A stretch of 58,372 nt of DNA from an uncultured Eubacteriales bacterium (GTDB taxonomy: Bacteria; Bacillota; Clostridia; Lachnospirales; Lachnospiraceae): assembly GCA_900314525.1 (NCBI GenBank), contig OMVN01000012.1, forward strand, positions 1 to 58,372, written 5' to 3'. A program made the translations under genes and the position numbers. How positions within the stretch are numbered: position 1 is the first letter of the stretch; the number at the start of each line of letters is the position of its first letter. The notes beneath the pieces were generated by a model. The model saw only the letters and a list, made by a program, of their open reading frames with translations, ran no database searches and was not told the origin of the DNA. This document shows, piece by piece, positions 51,464 through 58,372 of the stretch.

Positions 51464-52057
51464 ATGGCAGTAAATAGAGTTCCTGTTCTTAAGAGATGTA
51501 GATCGCTCGGTTTAGACCCAGCATATTTAGGAATAGATAAGAAATCAAACAGACAGTTAAATAGAGCAAATAAAAAGGTTAGTGAATATGGTCTTCAGTT
51601 AAGAGAAAAACAGAAGGCAAAATTCATCTATGGTGTATTAGAGAAACCTTTCAGAAATTATTATGCAAAAGCTCAGAGAATGAACGGTATGACAGGTGAA
51701 AATCTTATGATTTTACTTGAACTTAGACTTGACAATGTGTTATTCCGTTTAGGACTTGCTAGAACAAGAATGGAAGCAAGACAGATTGTTGACCATAAAC
51801 ATGTATTAGTTAATGGAAAATCTGTAAACATTCCTTCTTACTTAGTTAAAGCAGGCGATGTAATCGAAATCAAAGAGAAGCACAAAGATGCTCAGAGATA
51901 TAAGAATATACTTGAAGTAACAGGTGGAAGATTAGTTCCAGAATGGTTAGAAGCTGATCAGGAAAACCTTAAGGGAACAGTTAAAGAGATTCCTACAAGA
52001 GAAATCATAGATGTACCAGTTGACGAAATGCTTATCGTCGAATTATATTCGAAATAG
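51464..52057 (+). CDS. rpsD: Ribosomal protein S4
   Basis: The 197-residue primary 16S-binding protein has an S4 RNA-binding domain (RLDNVLFRLGLARTRMEARQ, about 88-107). The N-terminal region has a single Cys, so it is the zinc-free form. In other bacteria S4 controls the alpha operon by binding its leader; here the rpmJ-rpsM spacer is a possible site, untested. Confidence 0.96.
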   Translation: MAVNRVPVLKRCRSLGLDPAYLGIDKKSNRQLNRANKKVSEYGLQLREKQKAKFIYGVLEKPFRNYYAKAQRMNGMTGENLMILLELRLDNVLFRLGLARTRMEARQIVDHKHVLVNGKSVNIPSYLVKAGDVIEIKEKHKDAQRYKNILEVTGGRLVPEWLEADQENLKGTVKEIPTREIIDVPVDEMLIVELYSK

Positions 52058-52098
52058 GCTTAGGCAATTCCTAAAATGGAAAAAGGAGGGGCTTTTTA

Positions 52099-53055
52099 GT
52101 GTTCGATTTTCAAGTACCAAATATTGAGATTGAAGAAATCTCAGAAGATAATAAATACGGCAGATTCGTTGTAGAACCTCTTGAAAGAGGTTATGGAACA
52201 ACTCTTGGTAACTCACTTAGAAGAATTATGCTTTCTTCATTACCAGGTGCTGCTGTTAGTCAGGTTAAATTTGACGGTGTTTTACATGAGTTCAGTTCAA
52301 TCCCAGGTGTAAAAGAGGATGTAACTGAGATAATTATGAACATCAAGAGCCTTGCAATAAAGAATGACAGTGAGTCAGATGCTCCTGTTATTGGTTATAT
52401 TGAAAAGGTTGGAGATGGAATAGTTACAGGCGCAGACATCAAAGTGAATTCAAGTGTTGAGATTATCAACAAGGATCAGGTCATTGCAACACTTTCAGGT
52501 GACAAGGATAGCAGATTCTACGCAGAATTAACTATTACAAAAGGCAGAGGATATGTAAGCTCAGATAAGAACAAGAGCGATGATTTACCAATCGGTGTAA
52601 TTACTGTTGATTCAATCTATACTCCAGTTGAGAGAGTAAATATGCATATTCAGAATACTCGTGTAGGTCAGATAACAGATTTCGATAAACTTACATTAGA
52701 TGTATATACAAACGGAACACTTAAGCCAGACGAAGCAGTTAGTTTGGCAGCTAAAGTTTTAAGTGAACATTTAAGCTATTTCATTAACCTTACAGAAAAG
52801 GCTCAGAGCGTAGATATCATGGCTCAGCCAGTTGTTAATGAAAAAGTAAAAGTGTTAGAGATGAATATTGATGAATTAGAGTTATCAGTTCGTTCATACA
52901 ATTGTTTGAAGAGAGCTGGTATCAATACAGTACAAGAGTTAACTGACAAGACTGCAGACGATATGATGAAAGTCAGAAACCTTGGACGTAAGTCACTTGA
53001 AGAAGTGTATGCGAAACTCAAAGAGTTAGGATTACACTTAAGAGATAGTGAATAA
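52099..53055 (+). CDS. rpoA: RNA polymerase alpha subunit
   Basis: The 318-residue subunit has an N-terminal dimerisation domain ([20 protein letters not shown]), a flexible linker near 230-245 and a C-terminal DNA-binding domain ([20 protein letters not shown], then [14 protein letters not shown]). It uses a GTG start behind GGAGGGG. Confidence 0.97.
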   Translation: MFDFQVPNIEIEEISEDNKYGRFVVEPLERGYGTTLGNSLRRIMLSSLPGAAVSQVKFDGVLHEFSSIPGVKEDVTEIIMNIKSLAIKNDSESDAPVIGYIEKVGDGIVTGADIKVNSSVEIINKDQVIATLSGDKDSRFYAELTITKGRGYVSSDKNKSDDLPIGVITVDSIYTPVERVNMHIQNTRVGQITDFDKLTLDVYTNGTLKPDEAVSLAAKVLSEHLSYFINLTEKAQSVDIMAQPVVNEKVKVLEMNIDELELSVRSYNCLKRAGINTVQELTDKTADDMMKVRNLGRKSLEEVYAKLKELGLHLRDSE

Positions 53056-53087
53056 AATGTTCGAAAGTAAAGGAGGTAAGATTAGAA

Positions 53088-53624
53088 ATGGCAAAATATA
53101 GAAAGCTTAGCAGAACTTCAGATCAGAGAAAAGCAATGTTACGTGGTCTTGTTACAGCATTAATCGAAAATGGTAAAATTGAGACAACAGAGAGCAGAGC
53201 TAAAGAAGTTCGTAAAATAGCAGAAAGCCTTATTGCTTTAGCAGTTAAAGAAAAAGATAACAGTGAAGAAGTTACTGTTCAGGCTAAAGTATATGTTAAA
53301 GATAAAGATGGTAAGAGAGTTAAGGAAGTTGTAGATGGTAAGAAGGTTGACAAGGTTGAATTTGTTGACAAGACTATCAAGAAGGATTTACCTTCAAAAC
53401 TTCATGCTAGAAAACAGATGAACAAAGTTCTTTACACAGTAACTGTTGTTCCAACAGAAGCAGCTGGAAAGAAGAAAGCTACAAAGAAAGTTGACTTAGC
53501 TCAGAAGTTATTTGATGAAATAGCACCAAAATACGAAGGAAGAAATGGTGGTTACACAAGAATCATCAAAATCGGACAGCGTAAAGGTGATGCAGCAATG
53601 CAGGTTGTACTTGAATTAGTATAA
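53088..53624 (+). CDS. rplQ: Ribosomal protein L17 with an internal insertion
   Basis: The 178-residue protein is clearly L17 (start [20 protein letters not shown], end [20 protein letters not shown]), but L17 is normally about 115-130 residues. The extra 50-60 residues (about 62-120) are Lys/Glu/Asp-rich and interrupt the fold between the helix with ESLIALA and the [12 protein letters not shown] block. Extended L17 proteins occur in Lachnospiraceae. A strong terminator follows. Confidence 0.94.
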   Translation: MAKYRKLSRTSDQRKAMLRGLVTALIENGKIETTESRAKEVRKIAESLIALAVKEKDNSEEVTVQAKVYVKDKDGKRVKEVVDGKKVDKVEFVDKTIKKDLPSKLHARKQMNKVLYTVTVVPTEAAGKKKATKKVDLAQKLFDEIAPKYEGRNGGYTRIIKIGQRKGDAAMQVVLELV

Positions 53625-53645
53625 TATTGGCTAGTTGATAACATA

Positions 53646-53685
53646 TTAGAGGAAGAAAAGTGATTTTCTTCCTCTAAATTTTTAT
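53646..53685 (+). terminator. Terminator of the S10-spc-alpha cluster
   Basis: A perfect 14-bp stem (53646-53659 with 53664-53677, GTGA loop) is followed by ATTTTTAT. Confidence 0.92.
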
Positions 53686-53716
53686 ATAAAATACAATAGT
53701 AATGAGAGAGTAATAT

Positions 53717-55483
53717 ATGTCTATAATTTCAGCAAAAAATCTTATATACAAAATAGTTAAACGAAATGAAAATAACGAGATTACAGGCTCAGAGACTATA
53801 CTTGATGGTATAAATACAGAGATTGAGCAGGGTGAATTTGTTGTTATTGCAGGTAGAAATGGTTCTGGAAAATCTACATTTGCAAGACAACTGAATGCTC
53901 TTCTTATACCAACAGAGGGACAGGTAATCATAGACGGAAATAACACAGCGGATATAAAAAAACTGTGGGAAATACGGAAAACATGTGGAATGGTATTTCA
54001 AAATCCAGATAATCAGATAGTTGGAGTAACACTTGAAGAAGATGTGGCATTTGGACTGGAAAATCTCAGGGTAGATAGTAAAAAGATTGAAGAATCTGTA
54101 ACTAATAGTCTTAAAAAAGTAGGAATGTCAAAATATAGGTACAGATCAACGAATGAGTTATCTGGCGGTCAGAAACAGAGACTTTCTATATCTTCAGTTC
54201 TCGCAATGAAACCAAAATGTATTGTTTTTGACGAAGTTACATCTATGCTTGATCCAAAAGGAAGAAAAGATGTATTAGAAATTATTAACGAGCTGAATAA
54301 AAAAGACAAGATTACAATAATCTACATTACTCATGATATGAATGAAGTTATTAATGCGGACAGGATTTACTTAATAGATCATGGAAAGTGTAAATTCAGT
54401 GGAAGTCCAAAGGAACTGTTTAAACAACCACATTTATTAAATGATTGTGGTGTAGGAATGCCAACTGTTACTTCACTGGCAGCAAAACTTTGTAAGAAAA
54501 AAATTTTGAGCAGATCTGATATTACAGAAGTAAATGAACTTAGTGATTTATTTTTTAGAGAAAATAAATTTAAGGATTACAGTAAAGCTATTGAAACTCA
54601 GATAGCAACAAATGATTTAGAAAACAAGGATGATATATTAACTGTAGAAAATATATCGTTTTCATATACAGATAATAAGACAGAAAATGACACAGAAATT
54701 AAAAATGTATCTGTCAAATTTAAGAAGGGCGAGTTTGTAGGAATAATTGGACACACTGGCTCCGGAAAATCCACACTTGTACAACTAATAGATGGATTAT
54801 ATAAACCCTCTTTGGGAGTTATACGTTATGGAAATTCTGATATAAACAAAAAAGACTTTGATAAAAAAACATATCACCAAAATGTTGGTCTTGTATTTCA
54901 ATATCCAGAGAGTCAACTTTTTGATTATACAGTATTAGATGATGTTATGTTTGGACCCAAAAATATGGGTATGACGAAGGACAAGGCTAAAGAGCAGGCA
55001 TTAAAAGCTTTGGAACTTATGAATATTCAGGAAAAATATTATAAAAAACCTCCATTTAGTCTATCTGGAGGAGAAAAAAGAAGAGTGGCAATTGCAGGTG
55101 TCCTTGCAATGAACCCTGAAATTCTGATACTTGACGAACCAACAGCTGGACTTGATGTTATTTCAAAGCAGAGATTATATGAAACTCTAAAAAGACTTCA
55201 GACAAATGAGGGTAAAACTATAATTGTAGTGTCACATAATATGGAAGACATTGCCATGTATGCTTCGAGAATTATTGTGATGGATGACGGAGAAAAAATT
55301 CTTGATGGAAACCCAGGAGAAGTATTCTCTAATAGAGACATACTAAAAAAATCAGGTCTCGATGTTCCCGAAATAACCAGTATAATGGATGTATTAATAG
55401 AAAAAGGAAATGGTGCAAGGAAAGAGATATTGACAATGGATGATGCAGTTGATTATCTTTCTAAGGCAACACAGGAAATTTAA
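53717..55483 (+). CDS. Fused ECF transporter ATPase (EcfA1-EcfA2 in one chain)
   Basis: The 588-residue protein contains two complete ABC ATPase domains. Domain 1 (about 1-250) has GRNGSGKST, NELSGGQKQRLSI and IVFDEVTSMLDP. Domain 2 (about 300-560) has GHTGSGKST, FSLSGGEKRRVAI and LILDEPTAGLD. They match EcfA1 and EcfA2 (CbiO-type), which are usually separate genes. The joining linker (about 250-300) is charged, with no frameshift or internal start needed. It powers uptake of vitamins via EcfT and unlinked S components. Its stop overlaps the ecfT start by one base. Confidence 0.92.
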   Translation: MSIISAKNLIYKIVKRNENNEITGSETILDGINTEIEQGEFVVIAGRNGSGKSTFARQLNALLIPTEGQVIIDGNNTADIKKLWEIRKTCGMVFQNPDNQIVGVTLEEDVAFGLENLRVDSKKIEESVTNSLKKVGMSKYRYRSTNELSGGQKQRLSISSVLAMKPKCIVFDEVTSMLDPKGRKDVLEIINELNKKDKITIIYITHDMNEVINADRIYLIDHGKCKFSGSPKELFKQPHLLNDCGVGMPTVTSLAAKLCKKKILSRSDITEVNELSDLFFRENKFKDYSKAIETQIATNDLENKDDILTVENISFSYTDNKTENDTEIKNVSVKFKKGEFVGIIGHTGSGKSTLVQLIDGLYKPSLGVIRYGNSDINKKDFDKKTYHQNVGLVFQYPESQLFDYTVLDDVMFGPKNMGMTKDKAKEQALKALELMNIQEKYYKKPPFSLSGGEKRRVAIAGVLAMNPEILILDEPTAGLDVISKQRLYETLKRLQTNEGKTIIVVSHNMEDIAMYASRIIVMDDGEKILDGNPGEVFSNRDILKKSGLDVPEITSIMDVLIEKGNGARKEILTMDDAVDYLSKATQEI

Positions 55484-56298
55484 TGTTAAGAGATATAACT
55501 ATAGGACAATACTATAATGCAGAATCAGTTATACATAGATTAGACCCAAGAGTAAAAATGTTCTGGGTGTTTCTACAAATCGTATTTCTATTTGTATTTG
55601 ACAATATAATATCCCTGATAATATCAGGAATTGTAACATGCATAATTATAAAACTGTCAGATATTCCCGTGAAATATATTATTAGGGGGATAAAATCAAT
55701 AATATTTATATTACTGATAACATCTGCAATAAACATATTTTTCACACCAGGACAGGTTTTATTCAGGCTTTATTTTTTGCGAATTACAAGACAAGGTATT
55801 ATTAAATCAGTTATCATATTTTTCAGGATTAGTATGATAGTGCTGATTTCCTCAATGCTTACATTTACAACAACTCCGACCAATATTACAGATGGACTAG
55901 AAAAGGCATTTTCTCCACTTAGAAAAATCAGAGTTCCGGTTAATGATATTGCAATGATGATGTCAATAGCACTTAGATTTATTCCAGTATTGCAAACTGA
56001 AACTGACAAAATTATAAAGGCTCAGACTGCAAGAGGAGCGGATTTTGAAAACGGAAATTTTGTTGTAAGGATAAAAAAAATGATTCCAATTATTATTCCA
56101 TTATTTGTATCCTCTATAAAAAGGGCAACGGAACTGGCAACGGCAATGGATGCAAGATGTTATGGAATATACGAGGATAGAACAAAACTTCACCCGCTGC
56201 ATTATAAAAGAAATGATTATGTAGCGATGATTATACTTTTATTATTTACTCTTGTAATGGTAACAATAAAGGCATTATATGTGATAAAAATATTATAG
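55483..56298 (+). CDS. ecfT: ECF transporter transmembrane subunit EcfT
   Basis: The 271-residue protein has about five or six membrane segments and two coupling motifs that contact the ATPases, AQTARGAD (near 180) and AMDARCYG (near 220). The start is coupled to the fused ATPase gene. It forms the shared module of a group II ECF transporter; no S component is in the window. Confidence 0.94.
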   Translation: MLRDITIGQYYNAESVIHRLDPRVKMFWVFLQIVFLFVFDNIISLIISGIVTCIIIKLSDIPVKYIIRGIKSIIFILLITSAINIFFTPGQVLFRLYFLRITRQGIIKSVIIFFRISMIVLISSMLTFTTTPTNITDGLEKAFSPLRKIRVPVNDIAMMMSIALRFIPVLQTETDKIIKAQTARGADFENGNFVVRIKKMIPIIIPLFVSSIKRATELATAMDARCYGIYEDRTKLHPLHYKRNDYVAMIILLLFTLVMVTIKALYVIKIL

Positions 56299-56366
56299 AT
56301 TTAAATTTTGATATATGGAAATTTATCTAATAGGAAAAAGGTTTAATAGAGACTAGGAGGAAATAT

Positions 56367-56543
56367 ATGGCCGTAGATTGTAATAGCTGTAGCTTCTACG
56401 TATATGATGAAGACTACGAGGAATATGACTGCCAGGTAAATATGGATGAGGACGATTATGCAAGAATAATGACAAATCATAGGTTTGAATGTCCATATTA
56501 CCAGTATGATGACGAATATAAAATAGTTAGAAAGCAGAACTAA
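56367..56543 (+). CDS. Small CxxC acidic protein (DUF6472-like)
   Basis: The 58-residue protein starts MAVDCNSCSFYVYDEDYEEY and ends YKIVRKQN. Four cysteines (Cys5, Cys8, Cys22 and Cys46) could bind zinc; the rest is rich in Asp, Glu and Tyr. A strong TAGGAGGA precedes the ATG, and truA begins one base after the stop. Proteins of this appearance are found at this place in Lachnospiraceae, probably DUF6472 (from memory). Function unknown. Confidence 0.78.
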   Translation: MAVDCNSCSFYVYDEDYEEYDCQVNMDEDDYARIMTNHRFECPYYQYDDEYKIVRKQN

Positions 56544-56544
56544 T

Positions 56545-57315
56545 ATGTGTGAAGAGAGAATAAAGAAAAGAATAAAATTAATAATTGCCTATGATGGTAC
56601 AAATTATTGTGGATGGCAGATACAGATAAATGGTATAACTGTTGAAGAAGTTATTAACAGAGAATTATCAAGACTATTAAATGAAGAAATAGCAGTAATC
56701 GGAGCCAGTCGAACAGATTCCGGAGTACATTCACTTGGAAATGTGGCAGTGTTTGATACATATTCAAGAATACCACCTGAAAAGATGTGTTTTGCACTTA
56801 ATCAGAGATTACCTGAGGATATAAGAATAGAGGATTCATGTGAAGTCGCTCCAGACTTCCACCCAAGATACTGCAATAGCACAAAAACATATGAGTACAA
56901 GATTCTGAACAGAAGATTTGACATTCCCACAATGAGATTATATACACATTTTGTTTATATGCCATTGGATGTAAATAAAATGCAACAGGCAGCAAAATAT
57001 ATTGTCGGGGAGCATGATTTTAAAAGTTTCTGTTCAGCAAGAACACAGGTACTCACAACAGTAAGAACCATATATTCTCTTGAAGTGAAAAAATCAGATG
57101 ATATTATTAGCATAAGAATAAGTGGAAATGGATTTTTATACAATATGGTCAGGATAATAGTTGGAACATTGATCAAAGTAGGTCTGAATGTCTACCCTCC
57201 AGAACATGTAAAAGAAATTCTAGAAGCCAGGGACAGAAATGTTGCAGGTCCAAAGGCTCCCGCTAAAGGTCTTACACTTATTGGTATTAAGTACGAAGAA
57301 AACAGTGGACAGTAA
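56545..57315 (+). CDS. truA: tRNA pseudouridine synthase A
   Basis: The 256-residue enzyme isomerises uridines 38-40 in tRNA anticodon arms. IAYDGTNYCGWQIQ begins the fold and the catalytic Asp is in GASRTDSGVHSLGN. FCSARTQVLTTVR and NGFLYNMVRIIVGTL are conserved. It lies between the CxxC mini-gene and the rplM promoter. Confidence 0.96.
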   Translation: MCEERIKKRIKLIIAYDGTNYCGWQIQINGITVEEVINRELSRLLNEEIAVIGASRTDSGVHSLGNVAVFDTYSRIPPEKMCFALNQRLPEDIRIEDSCEVAPDFHPRYCNSTKTYEYKILNRRFDIPTMRLYTHFVYMPLDVNKMQQAAKYIVGEHDFKSFCSARTQVLTTVRTIYSLEVKKSDDIISIRISGNGFLYNMVRIIVGTLIKVGLNVYPPEHVKEILEARDRNVAGPKAPAKGLTLIGIKYEENSGQ

Positions 57316-57371
57316 TACTAAAATTAAATACTTATGTGGATAACATATAAAAATAAAGTGAAATTTTGCAT

Positions 57372-57400
57372 TGACAGAATTTTAGAATAGTAATATAATA
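57372..57400 (+). promoter_or_regulatory. rplM-rpsI promoter, full consensus
   Basis: TTGACA and TATAAT are exactly 17 bp apart with no mismatch. Confidence 0.85.
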
Positions 57401-57406
57401 TTTAAC

Positions 57407-57522
57407 TGTGACAGTGCTATAGTTATGCACTAAAATAATAAAGCATTTTGAATGTTCAAGCCAAAGCCCCGGTATAGAGCATTTAAATATAATAATTTAA
57501 ATTATTTACAGGAGGTAAACCA
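57407..57522 (+). promoter_or_regulatory. Structured leader of rplM (candidate L13 leader)
   Basis: About 115 bases between the start point and the ATG hold GTGC/GCAC pairing (57415-57431) and an AATGTTC/GAGCATT stem (57451-57483) enclosing a C/G-rich loop. Firmicutes rplM genes often carry an L13-binding leader; position and size fit, but I cannot confirm the consensus by eye. Confidence 0.45.
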
Positions 57523-57951
57523 ATGAAGAGTTACATGGCTAGTCCAGCAACAATTGAAAGAAAATGGTACGTAGTTGACGCTACAGGATATACATTAGGT
57601 CGCTTATCATCAGAAATAGCAAAAGTTTTAAGAGGTAAGAACAAACCTACATTTACACCACACATCGATACAGGTGATTATGTAATCGTTGTTAATGCAG
57701 AGAAAGTTAAAGTTACAGGAAAGAAATTAGATCAGAAAATCTACTACAATCACTCAGAGTATGTAGGTGGAATGAAAGAAACAACACTTAAAGAAATGAT
57801 GGCTAAGAAACCTGAAAGAGTTATCGAGTTAGCAGTTAAAGGTATGCTTCCAAAAGGACCTTTAGGAAGAGAAATGATAACAAAACTTCATGTTTATGCA
57901 GGACCTGATCACAATCATGCTGCACAGAAACCTGAAGTATTAACATTTTAG
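57523..57951 (+). CDS. rplM: Ribosomal protein L13
   Basis: The 142-residue early-assembly protein starts [40 protein letters not shown] and [12 protein letters not shown] are conserved. CAGGAGGT precedes the ATG. It is co-transcribed with rpsI (26-bp gap) from a consensus promoter. Confidence 0.97.
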   Translation: MKSYMASPATIERKWYVVDATGYTLGRLSSEIAKVLRGKNKPTFTPHIDTGDYVIVVNAEKVKVTGKKLDQKIYYNHSEYVGGMKETTLKEMMAKKPERVIELAVKGMLPKGPLGREMITKLHVYAGPDHNHAAQKPEVLTF

Positions 57952-57977
57952 TTAGAGTCTGAAAGGAGGAAATTACA

Positions 57978-58372
57978 TTGGCAAAATCAGATAAATTTTA
58001 TGGAACAGGTAGAAGAAAAAAGAGTGTCGCTAGAGTATATTTAGTACCAGGAAAAGGCGATATCAAAATAAATAAGAGAACAATCGATGAGTATTTCGGT
58101 CTTGAAACATTAAAGGTTATCGTTAGACAGCCATTAGTTGCAACAGAGACAGAAGGAAAATACGATGTAATCGTTAACGTTCGTGGTGGTGGATACACAG
58201 GACAGGCTGGAGCAATCAGACATGGTGTTGCTAGAGCATTACTTAAGGTAGACGCTGAATTCAGACCAACACTTAAGAAAGCTGGATTCTTAACAAGAGA
58301 CCCAAGAATGAAAGAAAGAAAGAAACCAGGTCTCAAATCTGCACGTCGTGCACCACAGTTTTCAAAGAGATA
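57978..58372 (+). CDS. rpsI: Ribosomal protein S9 (stop codon cut by the window edge)
   Basis: All 131 residues are visible, ending in the conserved APQFSKR whose tail contacts P-site tRNA; only the last base of the stop is missing. It starts at a TTG behind AAAGGAGGA, reading [39 protein letters not shown] is the family block. Confidence 0.95.
   Translation, partial: MAKSDKFYGTGRRKKSVARVYLVPGKGDIKINKRTIDEYFGLETLKVIVRQPLVATETEGKYDVIVNVRGGGYTGQAGAIRHGVARALLKVDAEFRPTLKKAGFLTRDPRMKERKKPGLKSARRAPQFSKR

Noticed and set aside
57998-58336. 112-codon open frame on the minus strand at the right end
   Set aside because: It is antisense to rpsI, whose sequence is complete and canonical.
1-58372. CRISPR arrays, tRNA or rRNA genes
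   Set aside because: No regularly spaced repeats, CCA-ended cloverleafs or rRNA-like blocks were seen on either strand.

Overview
The window is AT-rich, low-GC Firmicute DNA. Gene content and order point to a Lachnospiraceae-type gut anaerobe (Clostridia). Supporting signs are the S10-spc-alpha ribosomal cluster with type Z S14, the run adk-map-KOW protein-infA-rpmJ, an extended L17, the order ecfA-ecfT-CxxC mini-protein-truA-rplM-rpsI, and the absence of respiratory genes. The genus is not assigned.

Layout. (1) 1-600: the 3' end of an IS21-family element (istB tail) next to a 5'-truncated lipocalin-like gene. (2) 690-9077: a YczE-like membrane protein, a VanR/VanS-like two-component system, and a five-gene operon. 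That operon encodes a DltA-like adenylating ligase, a type III PLP decarboxylase, a carrier protein, an AlgI-like MBOAT and a membrane-anchored SGNH protein. The two-component operon and the five-gene operon share the same operator-promoter geometry. This is the best candidate here for an undescribed system: an envelope aminoacylation pathway whose donor involves a decarboxylase. (3) 9090-18957: argC, an orphan corrinoid-protein reactivase, a repeat-containing lipoprotein, a DUF3783-like protein, a MoeB/ThiF E1-like protein, a 66-aa protein, a NUDIX hydrolase and a Na+/drug-type ABC-2 exporter with two permeases. (4) 18984-35276: a sulfur and Fe-S block with cysK, GDSL esterase, LysR, Rrf2, iscS, O-acetylhomoserine sulfhydrylase, nadA, tcdA, rhodanese-TtcA fusion, serS, an IscR-like Rrf2 regulator and sufCBDSU. 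A palindrome of the form TTCCTA-N9-TAGGAA recurs at the promoters of cysK, the sulfhydrylase and iscR. (5) 35301-36900: a PH-domain membrane protein and a methyltransferase. (6) 37054-53683: the S10-spc-alpha supercluster with secY, adk, map, infA and rpoA. It has several unusually long, hairpin-rich spacers. (7) 53717-58372: a fused EcfA1-EcfA2 ATPase, EcfT, a small CxxC protein, TruA, L13 and S9 (S9 lacks only the last base of its stop codon).

Working together: the two-component system probably senses envelope stress and switches on both itself and the five-gene envelope-modification operon. In the sulfur block, cysK and the sulfhydrylase make cysteine and homocysteine, IscS and SufS mobilise cysteine sulfur, and SufBCD/SufU build clusters. 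NadA and TtcA use those clusters. An IscR/CymR-like repressor could couple supply to demand through the shared operator. No tRNA, rRNA or CRISPR array was seen.
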